64,000 nt of DNA from DAINRZ01 sp964634885. GTDB lineage: Bacteria; Bacteroidota; Ignavibacteria; Kapaibacteriales; UBA2268. How positions within the stretch are numbered: the stretch's first letter is position 1; each line of letters begins with the position of its first letter. Made by a program: the position numbers and the translations under genes. The notes beneath the pieces are model-generated. The model made no database searches and was not told the origin of the DNA. It was given only the letters and a program-made list of their open reading frames with translations. The DNA lies in NCBI GenBank assembly GCA_964634885.1, contig CAZWLN010000021.1, positions 7,480 to 71,479 on the forward strand. The letters run 5' to 3'. Shown piece after piece: positions 38,301-45,797 of the stretch.

Positions 38301-38682
38301 GCTTGCAGACCTGAAGGTAGGAATGGTTGTCGGTGTAACGGCAGACATTGTTGACGGTGTCAGGTATGCCAGAGCGGTAACAGTAATTGAAGGCAGGGTT
38401 TCTGTTGACGAAGACAACGGCACATTGTTCAACATCGCAACAACACCCAATCCTTGTACAGAGAAAATGGCAGTCACTCTCAGCCTCGGTGAAGAATCCG
38501 ACGTGGCCATCAGTTTGTACAACAGCCACGGCAGCCTTGCCGCAGTCATTTTCGAGGGGAAAGCAACAGCAGGTGTTAACAGTTTCAGTATAAATGCTGC
38601 AAATTACCCGAGCGGTATGTATTATCTGGCAGTAACAATCAACGGCATGCAGCAGATAAAGAAAATAGAAGTGATCAGATAA
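35365..38682 (+). CDS. Secreted protein of about 13 DUF5666-like repeats with T9SS domain
   Basis: A 1105-residue protein. The ATG at 35365 follows GGAGGA and leads into a signal peptide ending at 'AALAGG'; the longer frame from 35296 is rejected. About 13 repeats of 72-80 residues follow, each with the pattern 'GxIxxIxxxxIxVxxKxF', 'TxxYxxDGxxxxxxDLxxGMxVxV' and a closing 'AxxIKI' strand, as in DUF5666 (OB-like small beta barrels). The last 85 residues are a type A T9SS domain starting 'ATTPNPCTEKMAVTL' and ending 'IKKIEVIR'. It is probably a long surface fibre or adhesin; ligand unknown. A strong terminator follows. Confidence 0.85.
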   Translation: MNQSLNPLRRIRWGLLLAFLLSVVFSEAALAGGTTLKGTIKEIGTDYMYIGDYKVLLTDATLYYNKDYQAVTLDYFSVGMTVQALVVKEGDKYTAHKIIEYVRKTEDFSLSGKITGIGENHILVNGTKIMTADTTKFYDKDGNEVEKSYLTVGMYVKVKGSKTDDVKTASTITETETPSEPFTLTGIISAIGDAHIVVSGKKIVIDDNTKIYDAEGNLIGFSSLKTGMTVLITGNKTGDSYIAVTIKVKNAEQKQFELTGVLTDIRTDGITVGHTIIKVTTDTKVYDTEGNPIALSDLKTGWTVKVVGTRSGDTYTATTITVIRTSSEETYHYQGKVVSVSDVSVVVDKSAFTINADTKFYNSDGTVAALSDIKAGLSVTVYYKYVDGAMVAIKIIIAKSEQNRYCEYKGKITAITDSTITIGDKTFRLSSSAKFYKSDGTECELSDLQAGMNIVIKAEAIDGAWVVTYARITDLLDGDKITLYGVISDITDHSVIVCGKEFAIDGNTVIYLADGTTGTFADLAEGQYVEISAVVGSGNFTAIYVKIKNHDKGREENKYFSVKGAITALTETTVTIGDKVINFGEGTAIMFDFGLKVDASCLKVGLIVEVTGTVGENDVLTATKIIIKTGDCKAFVIVKDYITALTANTITAHGKVFTVTDATLIFDVNGNKIDINGLVTGNLAYICGMYNDDSVLTALYVKVYLAHDNQYVVTKGKIAELTETSVTVNDKAFTITVDTKIYKADGTAGTIADLATGTIVEIKGVYDADKNLIASIIKILPTCTRTGKVIALKGLVKEVGTDYIIINDKKIGVDAQTLFYLANGEATDISSITAGLLVSVKASYTSDTTLLALKVCILNQDECHYLELHGQITELGDNYLIVNNTKFYVSALTVYYDENDNPIAFGDLTTEMTVFVKAVFVNNGYLAVKVKKVIKDEIPGIIYRSSVTDIEEGLLYSDYDDYVTDEETTVEDINMNPLTLADLKVGMVVGVTADIVDGVRYARAVTVIEGRVSVDEDNGTLFNIATTPNPCTEKMAVTLSLGEESDVAISLYNSHGSLAAVIFEGKATAGVNSFSINAANYPSGMYYLAVTINGMQQIKKIEVIR

Positions 38683-38708
38683 TCAGAAAGACCTGACCCT
38701 GACAAAGT

Positions 38709-38742
38709 AGGCTGTTCCGTGTAAAACGGGGCAGCCTTTTTA
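38709..38742 (+). terminator. Rho-independent terminator of the DUF5666-repeat gene
   Basis: AGGCTGTTCCGT (38709-38720) pairs with ACGGGGCAGCCT (38726-38737) with two G-T pairs, loop GTAAA, then five T residues. Confidence 0.9.
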
Positions 38743-38762
38743 ATTTATAAACCAAACCCTGA

Positions 38763-38932
38763 AGTTTGTCAAGTTCATCAAGTTCATAAAGTTTGTAAAG
38801 TTTATCAAGTTTATCAAGTTCATCAAGTTCGTAAAGAAAGAAAACCCCGTATGGGTGACATTATTGTAGCCGTCGAGTATGTAAAGAAAGACAGTCCCGG
38901 CAATTGAACAAGGGGCAGTTGCCCCTTGTTCA
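38763..38932 (+). repeat. 9-nt-period tract plus constant flank and hairpin, full copy
   Basis: Positions 38763-38837 consist of about eight 9-nt units of the form TMAAGTTYR. They are followed by GAAAGAAAACCCCGTATGGG and, 60 bases later, by the hairpin GAACAAGGGGCA/TGCCCCTTGTTC (38906-38931, loop GT). The same composite element is inverted at 49742-49859; a shortened copy is at 29565-29596. Confidence 0.75.
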
Positions 38933-39204
38933 CACACATCATATACTCTATGCACCTCCAGGCTGTTGTCCATCATAAAAAAAATATTTTTGTTGCTTTC
39001 CTCGCTTTTTTTCTCTTGTTACCGACAGTATATAGCAGGAAGCGGCCTCGCCCCGTGTTCTATATCTCATTGATTTCTATGGCAATGTGTGAAAATCTAT
39101 TGCATAATTAAATTTGTTTTTGTAGATTGTGGAAAAAATTACACAGTTACTTGCAATTATTGATTTGTAAGTAAAAATAATGGTGTTTCATTTAATGAGG
39201 TGAT

Positions 39205-39924
39205 ATGATTTTTGCATTGCTTACGGGATTGGTATTAGGCTATTTCCTGGCTGTACCTCCCGGCCCTGTAGGCGTAACAGCAATCAAACTGAGCCTGAGC
39301 CATGGCAAGAAGCCTGCCACTGCTCTTGCTCTGGGCAATGCCGTAATGGATTTCACCTACTGCCTGATAGCTGTGTTCGCCGCCAAAGCAATACTCAGCC
39401 TGATGGATAATTTCTCTACCGACCATCCGGTGCTGATGCTCATGATACAAATGGCTATCGTAGCCGGCATCTTTGCCCTCGGCATCGTTAACGTGAAACA
39501 TAAAGACACAACTGCCAATCCTTCTGAAGAAAAGCAATCCTGGTTCAGCCGCATATACCGGAACCTGTCCCACAGAGGCCCTTTCCTACTCGGCGTCGGC
39601 GTTGCCATGACCAATATCCCCAATCCTACTTTTTTCCCTACACTTGTGGCTGCTACCGCTTTCGGCCTCGGAGCAGGCTTCTTCGAAAACCAGTTGTTCA
39701 ACAACCTTCTCTTTGCCGTTGGGTTCGGTTTCGGCAACTTCCTGTGGCTCTATACTCTGTCGAGCATAATAACCAGGTTCAAACATAAGTTCTCGGACAA
39801 TACCATTCAGAAGATACACAAATTCGCAGGCTTTACACTCATCGGTTTCAGTACCCTGCTTGGTTACAAGATACTAAGCATTACCGAATGGCACGCCATC
39901 TTCAGGCTGGTTTTCGCTTTCTGA
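39205..39924 (+). CDS. LysE family exporter
   Basis: A 239-residue membrane protein with about six hydrophobic segments. The N-terminal 'GYFLAVPPGPVGVTAIKLSLSHG' matches the conserved start of the LysE/RhtB superfamily, and 'ALGNAVMDFTYCLIAVFAAK' is its second segment. 'TNIPNPTFFPTLVAATAF' near 145 is the typical fifth-segment N-P motif. Members export amino acids or other small molecules; the substrate is not readable here. GAGGTGAT six bases before the ATG supports the start. It has no obvious partner gene. Confidence 0.86.
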   Translation: MIFALLTGLVLGYFLAVPPGPVGVTAIKLSLSHGKKPATALALGNAVMDFTYCLIAVFAAKAILSLMDNFSTDHPVLMLMIQMAIVAGIFALGIVNVKHKDTTANPSEEKQSWFSRIYRNLSHRGPFLLGVGVAMTNIPNPTFFPTLVAATAFGLGAGFFENQLFNNLLFAVGFGFGNFLWLYTLSSIITRFKHKFSDNTIQKIHKFAGFTLIGFSTLLGYKILSITEWHAIFRLVFAF

Positions 39925-40041
39925 TATTTTTCCGGAAATTATTAATTGTTTTTTTTCGTTATCATACAAATATGTAATTTATTGTGATAAATTATTATAT
40001 TGTAGATTGAAATTGTTATGAAAAGAAACGGGGAAAGATAA

Positions 40042-40410
40042 ATGCTCGAAAACATCATCAAGGAATACCTGCCGCTGATTTTCATCGTTGTGTTCGGTTT
40101 TGCCGTAGCCGTTGCTTTCATGCTGCTCTCGGAGTGGCTGGGAGCGCGAAGGAAAACAAAAGGCAAAGTCACGACATACGAAAGCGGTATGCCTGTCTTC
40201 GGTACAGCCCGTAACAGGTTCTCGGTGAAATTCTATATGATTGCCGTCAGTTTCATCGTTTTCGACATCGAGGTTGTTTTCCTCTATCCCTGGGCTGTAC
40301 AGTTCCTGTCCCTGGGCCTGACAGTCTTTGCTGCTATGATATTGTTCATTGTCATTCTTTTCATCGGTTTGTTTTGGGAATTGCGCAAAGGAGGGCTGGA
40401 ATGGGATTAG
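40042..40410 (+). CDS. nuoA: NADH-quinone oxidoreductase subunit A
   Basis: A 122-residue membrane subunit of respiratory complex I with three membrane segments (about 8-28, 64-84, 90-112). 'KVTTYESGMPVFGTARNRFSVKFYMIAVSFIVFDIEVVFLYPWA' is the family core, containing the conserved ESG loop and FDIE. Its stop overlaps the start of nuoB by ten bases. Only nuoA and nuoB are present; the next gene is convergent coaX, so other complex I genes must lie elsewhere. Confidence 0.95.
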   Translation: MLENIIKEYLPLIFIVVFGFAVAVAFMLLSEWLGARRKTKGKVTTYESGMPVFGTARNRFSVKFYMIAVSFIVFDIEVVFLYPWAVQFLSLGLTVFAAMILFIVILFIGLFWELRKGGLEWD

Positions 40411-40928
40411 AAGATACTCTGAAAACAGATGGTTTCCTGACCACTTCGATAGATAAAGTGATACAGTGGGCTCAGAGCAACTCGATGTGGCCCATGCCCT
40501 TAGGCATTTCATGCTGTGCCATCGAGATGATGGCTTTTGCGTCTTCGCGCTTCGACGTTGCTCGTTTCGGCTCCGAAGTGTTCCGCATGACGCCGCGCCA
40601 GTCTGACTTCCTTCTGGTTGCCGGTACCGTTACCTATAAAATGGCATGGGTGGTACGTAAAATTTACGACCAGATGCCCGATCCCAAGTGGGTCATGTCA
40701 ATGGGCGTCTGTGCCTCTACAGGCGGCATGTTCAGGAGCTACTCCGTAGTCCAGGGCATCGACCAGTTCCTCCCTGTTGATGTCTATGTCTCAGGCTGCC
40801 CCCCGAGGCCGGAAGCCGTAATCAAAGGCCTGATGATGCTGCAGGACAAAGTACGTGCCCGTAAACCGGAATTGTTCAATTTCGGTAAAGATGTGTCGCC
40901 GGTACCCGTTCCCCAGATAATCGGCTGA
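40401..40928 (+). CDS. nuoB: NADH-quinone oxidoreductase subunit B
   Basis: A 175-residue subunit that holds cluster N2, the last iron-sulfur centre before quinone. The ATG at 40401 has GGAGG six bases upstream and overlaps the nuoA stop; an in-frame ATG at 40374 lies inside nuoA and is rejected. Cluster ligands are seen in 'GISCCAIEMM' near 36, 'MGVCASTGG' near 100 and 'VSGCPPRPEA' near 130, the normal set. It ends five bases before the convergent coaX gene. Confidence 0.96.
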   Translation: MGLEDTLKTDGFLTTSIDKVIQWAQSNSMWPMPLGISCCAIEMMAFASSRFDVARFGSEVFRMTPRQSDFLLVAGTVTYKMAWVVRKIYDQMPDPKWVMSMGVCASTGGMFRSYSVVQGIDQFLPVDVYVSGCPPRPEAVIKGLMMLQDKVRARKPELFNFGKDVSPVPVPQIIG

Positions 40929-40932
40929 CAAC

Positions 40933-41724
40933 TCAGGTTTTCTCTACAAGGTAAATAATGCCCTCCAGGTTAAGACGGGCGTTGATGGTAATATTTCTCA
41001 ATCCTTCTTGCAGCATTGGCGCCAGCAGGCCGACGGTTCCGCCTGTGGCTACGACCGGCAGTTCAGCGCCGGCAAAATACCTGGCGGCAATCCCGCCGAT
41101 GATCTCCTTCAAGGCTCCAAAGACGCCGGTGATGATGCCGCTCCTGACAGCGTCGTCAGTGTTTGCTCCCAGTGGGGCACCGGGCAAACTGAGGCTTACT
41201 TCGGGCAGGCCGTGGGCTGCGTTGTAAAGCGATGCGGCCTGGGTGTATAGGCCGGGCATTATCGTACCGCCAAGGCAGCGGCTCCTTCCGTCAACAACAT
41301 TTACTGTAATGGCTGTGCCGCAGTCGATGGTGATGAACGGCGGTTTTGTTGACGCCAGTGCGCCGAAGAGGCTGAGCTTACGGTCAGTACCCATACCTTC
41401 GACCCTGCTGAAGTCGATTGCCGTCTGTCGCCCGATATATTCCCCAGCGTCGGCAGTGATGATGTCCTTAAGAGGGGAGATGTGTTTCAGGAGTTCGTCG
41501 AGCATTGGTTTGTTCACCGAAGAATAGCAAAACAGGGCAGCTCCGACATCCGGCCTTGAGATTATCCCGGCGATGCTTTCCGCCCAGTTCCCGTCGTCCG
41601 TATAGCTCAGTGAGCAGTACCTGTCTTTTGCTTTGGTGGCCTCAGCCCCTGCAATCAGCAATTTCAACCTGCTGTTGCCAAGGTCGGCGGCAATCAGCGC
41701 CTTATTGCGGCGAGAATAGCTCAT
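40933..41724 (-). CDS. coaX: Type III pantothenate kinase
   Basis: A 263-residue ASKHA-fold kinase that phosphorylates pantothenate in the first step of CoA synthesis. The phosphate-1 motif 'AADLGNSRLKL' is near residue 13, 'GTDRKLSLFGA' near 112, and 'TIDCGTAITVNVVDG' near 132 with the catalytic Asp. 'GGTIMPGLYTQAASLYNAA' follows, as in all CoaX proteins. It overlaps the end of birA by 23 bases on the same strand, an arrangement common in bacteria, and the two are translationally coupled. Confidence 0.95.
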   Translation of the reverse strand: MSYSRRNKALIAADLGNSRLKLLIAGAEATKAKDRYCSLSYTDDGNWAESIAGIISRPDVGAALFCYSSVNKPMLDELLKHISPLKDIITADAGEYIGRQTAIDFSRVEGMGTDRKLSLFGALASTKPPFITIDCGTAITVNVVDGRSRCLGGTIMPGLYTQAASLYNAAHGLPEVSLSLPGAPLGANTDDAVRSGIITGVFGALKEIIGGIAARYFAGAELPVVATGGTVGLLAPMLQEGLRNITINARLNLEGIIYLVEKT

Positions 41725-42439
41725 ACCTGATGGAATCTCCGTTGTTTATAATAATTGTTTCGTCGCCGGCAACGGCAAGGAGGTTGCCGTTCGGCAGGAC
41801 CCGGTCAACAGTCCAGGCCGAACCGTTGTTTGCGAAAGTAATATTTTTTCCAATGATGGCCATTTCCCTTACCCATTCGCTGAATACTTCGTCGTAGCTT
41901 TTGACAAGGTATTCCATCAACGTGCCTATCAGGGCGTCAATAACCGTATCGACATCTGTCCGGGCGCCGGCAAGCGCCAGGGAAGAAGCCGGGTTTATCA
42001 GTCCCTGGGGGAAATGCTTCTGGTTAACATTAATGCCGATTCCGATGATGGAATAGACCGGCTTGTCTGCCGCGAAACCGTGCTCGACGAGAATGCCGCA
42101 TATCTTTGAAGGAGGCACGGATTCGGTCCTGATAAAGACGTCATTCGGGTATTTGATCATGAAGCCGGCCTGTCCTGCAAGGGACACCAGGGCTTTCCTG
42201 GCTGCAAGGCAGCCTACGGCCTGGAAAGACGAGAGCCGGTTCTCGTCGGGTGCTTCCGTGTGGTTGAATCCGATTGAAAGAAAGACGTTGTCTCCGTAAT
42301 CTCCCAGCCATGTCCTGTTGTTCCTTCCCCTGCCTGTAAGCTGGTAGTCGGCAGTTACGACGACAATATCCTCCTCCTGGAGCAACTCCCGTGCATAGTC
42401 GTTCGTCGAGCCGACAGTTGCAAAATGATAGCGTTTCAT
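41702..42439 (-). CDS. birA: Biotin--[acetyl-CoA-carboxylase] ligase
   Basis: A 245-residue biotin protein ligase of the short type, without an N-terminal DNA-binding domain. 'VGSTNDYA' is at residues 8-15, the biotinyl-AMP loop GRGRNNRTW near 38 and 'IKYPNDVFI' near 95 with the catalytic Lys; the C-terminal cap domain follows. It attaches biotin to the carboxylase carrier protein. Lacking a helix-turn-helix, it cannot act as a repressor. coaX overlaps its 3' end by 23 bases. Confidence 0.95.
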   Translation of the reverse strand: MKRYHFATVGSTNDYARELLQEEDIVVVTADYQLTGRGRNNRTWLGDYGDNVFLSIGFNHTEAPDENRLSSFQAVGCLAARKALVSLAGQAGFMIKYPNDVFIRTESVPPSKICGILVEHGFAADKPVYSIIGIGINVNQKHFPQGLINPASSLALAGARTDVDTVIDALIGTLMEYLVKSYDEVFSEWVREMAIIGKNITFANNGSAWTVDRVLPNGNLLAVAGDETIIINNGDSIRYELFSPQ

Positions 42440-42440
42440 A

Positions 42441-43145
42441 TCAGTTCTTCATTACAGGCGTTGCAGTTTTTGTAGTGTCTTTCGAATTGTTCCTGCCGTC
42501 GTTTACGATTGCCTGTTGTATGTCTTTCATGATGAGGTCCGCAAGTTCGGAAAAAGCCCTGCTGTATGCAGGAGGAATGGTGGCTACGGAGTTGTTTGCC
42601 CGTTGAATCCGTGTATTATATACTTTAGAGTGAATTACGGGTTTTTCCATCTTCAGAGGTTCAAGCCTGATTATATTGACCCTGATTGACAGGTTTACCC
42701 AGTTTGCATTGTTGTCGGTACTACTGTTGTGTGCCATCATGTCGAGTACCTGGCCTTCCATTACATATTTCGGGATGAGAACAGAAGATGAAGGAATTAC
42801 ACCTTCTGAAAAGGCGTTGTTGTTGTTGTAACGGGTAATGAAGAAATCAGTGATCATCTCGCTGCAGTTGCCTATCCAACGGTGGTAATTGTAACGCTGT
42901 ATTGTGTTGTCGTCCCACAACGCCAGCAGGTAGTTGGTTTCAAGCTCGACACCGATGGTAAAATCCCGGATCTGGAACAGGCCGTTCATGGTACCGGTGT
43001 TGATGTTCGGGTTATCCATCTGCTTCAACCTGTAATATTCGATGCTGGGATAGTCGCTTTTAATGTTTATGCACGAGGTGAGAACAAAAAGCAGCATTGC
43101 TGATAGTGCCAGGGCTTTGCCCGTCGGTTTTCCTGTTTTCTGCAT
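42441..43145 (-). CDS. ABC-type transport auxiliary lipoprotein family protein
   Basis: A 234-residue lipoprotein. The start at 43145 gives a signal peptide (MQKTGKPTGKALALSAMLLF) ending in the lipobox LTSC; a start six codons upstream is less likely. The first mature residues 'INIKSDYPSIEYYRL' match the opening of the PqiC/ABC auxiliary lipoprotein family (PF03886), with the YYRL motif. Such lipoproteins work with Mce/MlaD-type lipid transporters, but no Mce permease, ATPase or MlaD gene is nearby. It ends one base before the birA start region and shares its strand, so it may head the lipoprotein-birA-coaX operon. Confidence 0.7.
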   Translation of the reverse strand: MQKTGKPTGKALALSAMLLFVLTSCINIKSDYPSIEYYRLKQMDNPNINTGTMNGLFQIRDFTIGVELETNYLLALWDDNTIQRYNYHRWIGNCSEMITDFFITRYNNNNAFSEGVIPSSSVLIPKYVMEGQVLDMMAHNSSTDNNANWVNLSIRVNIIRLEPLKMEKPVIHSKVYNTRIQRANNSVATIPPAYSRAFSELADLIMKDIQQAIVNDGRNNSKDTTKTATPVMKN

Positions 43146-43240
43146 CAGAATAATTCCATACACTTATAAAAATTTTTATTATTTTGAGAATTAATTTACA
43201 AAAATTTAAACATAATGAAAAATTATTCAGATTTCATATT

Positions 43241-43969
43241 ATGATATATTTTATTTCCGATGTTCACCTGGGTATATTAAAACGCGACGAGGACAGGCTT
43301 CGCGAGGATCTGCTGATTGGTTTCCTGGAAAAGATATCCGACAACTGTACAAAGCTGTTCATTGTCGGAGACCTGTTCGATTACTGGTTTGAATACCGGA
43401 CAGTTATCCCTAAGTATTTCTACCGTACTTTGTTTACCCTGAAACAGATGAGGCTGAAAGGGATTGAGATCGAGTATGTCATGGGCAACCACGACTTCGG
43501 GCACCGCACCTTCTTCGGCTCGGAACTTGACATCCCGATATACACAAACGACATCGAAAGAGAACTTTACGGTAAGAAGTTCTATATTTCCCACGGGGAC
43601 GGCAAATCTTACAAAGACACAGGTTACAAGATACTGAAAAAGATATTGAGGAACCGCACTGCCCAGTTCCTCTACAGGATGATACATCCCGACATCGGCA
43701 TTGCCCTGGCTTCCACGTCGTCGCGCAAAAGCCGCGTTTACACGGACAAAAAGAACTACGGCGACAGGGAAGGAATGAGGGATTTTGCCGAAAAGAAAAT
43801 TTCAGAGGGGTACGACTATGTCATCATGGGGCACAGGCACAAACTCATCAGGGAGAGGATCGGCACCGGAACCTACATCAACCTCGGCGAATGGATACAC
43901 TTCCCCTCATACGCAGTCTTCGACGGCCAGGACATAGAAACCGGCAGTGTCAGGGAACTGGTTGGATAA
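43241..43969 (+). CDS. lpxH: UDP-2,3-diacylglucosamine diphosphatase (LpxH-like)
   Basis: A 242-residue calcineurin-like phosphoesterase. The ATG at 43241 begins 'MIYFISDVHLG' with the metal-binding DxH motif at once; the frame from 43184 is upstream padding. Further motifs are 'FIVGDLFDYWFEY' near 45, 'YVMGNHDFGH' near 85 and 'YVIMGHRHK' near 195, the full set for a two-metal centre. LpxH removes UMP from UDP-diacylglucosamine before LpxB, whose gene is at 47182. A general metallophosphatase is the alternative because LpxH-like proteins vary in this phylum. Confidence 0.8.
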   Translation: MIYFISDVHLGILKRDEDRLREDLLIGFLEKISDNCTKLFIVGDLFDYWFEYRTVIPKYFYRTLFTLKQMRLKGIEIEYVMGNHDFGHRTFFGSELDIPIYTNDIERELYGKKFYISHGDGKSYKDTGYKILKKILRNRTAQFLYRMIHPDIGIALASTSSRKSRVYTDKKNYGDREGMRDFAEKKISEGYDYVIMGHRHKLIRERIGTGTYINLGEWIHFPSYAVFDGQDIETGSVRELVG

Positions 43970-44275
43970 TGCCGGGCCAGGGGAGTTTATAATTACGAAT
44001 TACGAATTACGAGCCGAGCGTAGCGAGACCGGCGTAGCCAATGCTGAATTAAAGAATATAGAATTTTTCCCCTCCTTTGATAAGGAGGGGCCAAGGGTGG
44101 TTAGACTTCTCCAGTTTATAAAATAAGTAAAAGCTGAACCAAAGCGACATTCTACTCATTTATAGTAATTTATTCCGGTAGAGACCAGTCTCAGGCCTGT
44201 CTCAAAAAAGGAAAACCACGAGTAAAGCCTTGCGTAATTACCGGCCCAATACTCACGATGCTTAAGGACAACTGG
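43970..44275. other. Intergenic region with several short repeats
   Basis: Contains a three-unit AATTACG tract at 43991-44011, an adjoining CGAGCGTAGCGAG inverted repeat, and a REP-like copy at 44070-44106. No gene or terminator was recognised. Confidence 0.55.
44070..44106 (+). repeat. REP-like dispersed repeat, copy 3
   Basis: CCCTCCTTTGATAAGGAGGG followed by GCCAAGGGTGGTTAGAC. The palindromic head is intact; the longer flank of copies 1 and 2 is missing. Confidence 0.7.
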
Positions 44276-45379
44276 CTATTCCTTCATCGGAAGGGCCATG
44301 AATATATCATAGCCTCCCTGTGAACCGGGAATGTCCTCCCTGTCGGAAGTGAAGAATATCATATCGCCGCCTGCAGGTATTGACATAAAGATTTCATTAT
44401 GTTCCGTATTCAGCGGCTCGCCCAGGTTTCTGGGTTTTGACCATTGCTTTGTTCCCGGATCATACTTAGTAATGTAAAAATCATATCCGCCGTAATTGGG
44501 TTTCAGGCTGTCGGAACTGAAGATGAGAGTCAGCCCATCGGCACAGATGAAGGGAGTCCAGTCCCGGCCGTTACTATTAACAGCGGCAAGCTTTTCTGCA
44601 ATTTTGAATTTACCGGTTCCCGGGTCCCTGTCGCTGAACCAGATTTCCATTTGATACAGGCTGTCAGGCGGCTCAGGCCGGGAAGAAGCATAATATATCC
44701 TGTTTTCGTCCGGAGTAACTGACGGCTGCGAATCCCAGTACTTCGTATTAATGTTTTGTCCCAGATTCTCAGGCTCGCCGCCCTTTTCCGGAGATACCGT
44801 GTAAATGTCGCACTGGCCGTAACCTTCTGGCTTTTCACATGATGAGAAATACAGTGTACGGCCATTACCGCTAATCCAACATGAACCTTCTGACTCATCG
44901 GTGTTTATATCGCTCAGTATTCCAGTGCTGTTGTCCGGAGTGGAAAAAATGGCAGTTGCTCCCGCGGTAATCCCCGAAACCCAAAAGTCGTGGGAAATGA
45001 TGGGCTTTGACGTAAACAACCCGTCGTCCGTGGCTTTTTTATATTTTTTACTCTCCGGCCTGTTCGAAACAAAATACAGGGACTTTCCGTCAGGAGTGGC
45101 GCAAGGGGCATAATCAAGCCCGGGATGGTTCAACGGAGCGCCGGGATTGATGATTTTTACTTTAAGCGTTCCTTTGAACAAAGCTTCGTATATTGGTGTT
45201 CCGGCAGTGTTGCCAGGTGTTGAATTAACAACTGATTGTGAGAGATCATCGGGAGACTCCTGACTGGCTGAGAAACCTTCGTGGTGAGTTGTTTGCGCCA
45301 TTACTGCATTCTCCGGGAAAGCAGCCGTAAAAAATGCTAAAAGTATCAAGGCCGTCATGGGTAAATTGATTTTTATCAT
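44276..45379 (-). CDS. PD40 (TolB-like) beta-propeller secreted protein
   Basis: A 367-residue protein. The ATG at 45379 follows AGGTGGA; a GTG at 45388 would overlap that site. A signal peptide ends near 'ENAVMAQ'. The rest is a WD40-like/PD40 propeller with repeats such as 'DYAPCATPDGKSLYFVSNRPE', 'GSCWISGNGRTLYFSSCEKP', 'QPSVTPDENRIYYASSRPE' and 'WTPFICADGLTLIFSSDS', five or six blades in all. It ends at the last blade ('IPGSQGGYDIFMALP') with no OmpA or T9SS domain. PD40 proteins of this group are periplasmic or surface scaffold proteins; the role is unknown. Confidence 0.85.
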   Translation of the reverse strand: MIKINLPMTALILLAFFTAAFPENAVMAQTTHHEGFSASQESPDDLSQSVVNSTPGNTAGTPIYEALFKGTLKVKIINPGAPLNHPGLDYAPCATPDGKSLYFVSNRPESKKYKKATDDGLFTSKPIISHDFWVSGITAGATAIFSTPDNSTGILSDINTDESEGSCWISGNGRTLYFSSCEKPEGYGQCDIYTVSPEKGGEPENLGQNINTKYWDSQPSVTPDENRIYYASSRPEPPDSLYQMEIWFSDRDPGTGKFKIAEKLAAVNSNGRDWTPFICADGLTLIFSSDSLKPNYGGYDFYITKYDPGTKQWSKPRNLGEPLNTEHNEIFMSIPAGGDMIFFTSDREDIPGSQGGYDIFMALPMKE

Positions 45380-45797
45380 AGCTTCCACCTGCTTTCCAAT
45401 TGAAATTGTAAAAAAATCTCATGTATAAAATAACAAAATTTATCAGGTAATATTTTTTGAAATTCGCTCAAATGCAGTGAATATTGCTGTAAAATGGTAA
45501 ATTAATTGAGAATTACGCAGACAACTGTTGAATTTCAATTCCATTGTCAGAAAATCCAAACACTAATCATTCCAATTCCGGTTCCATATAATCCGAAATT
45601 TTTATTCATAATTCGCAGCCCTTATCAAATTAATTGTTTGCCATGATATTTTTCTTAGTTAATTTTGTAATTCTGAAATGGATTGATTGTTAAATAATTG
45701 AATTATATATAGATTAAAAAATAATTATGAGTTTAAATGTTGATATAGAAAATCCAATTAACTATTCTTTTATATTTCTACAATAAGGAGTAAGACT
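45380..45797. other. AT-rich region upstream of kbl
   Basis: About 418 bp with no gene, repeat or recognised RNA. It probably holds the divergent promoters; none could be pinned to a consensus. Confidence 0.45.

Larger units (their letters stand above)
38683..39204. other. Intergenic region with terminator, 9-nt tract and hairpin
   Basis: About 520 bp with no gene. It contains the terminator at 38709-38742, the 9-nt-period tract at 38763-38837, its constant flank and the hairpin at 38905-38932. The last 200 bp before the LysE-type gene are plain AT-rich sequence. Confidence 0.6.

Noticed and set aside
38763..38837. Regular short repeats considered as a CRISPR array
   Set aside because: The units are 9 nt with no spacers, and no cas gene is present.
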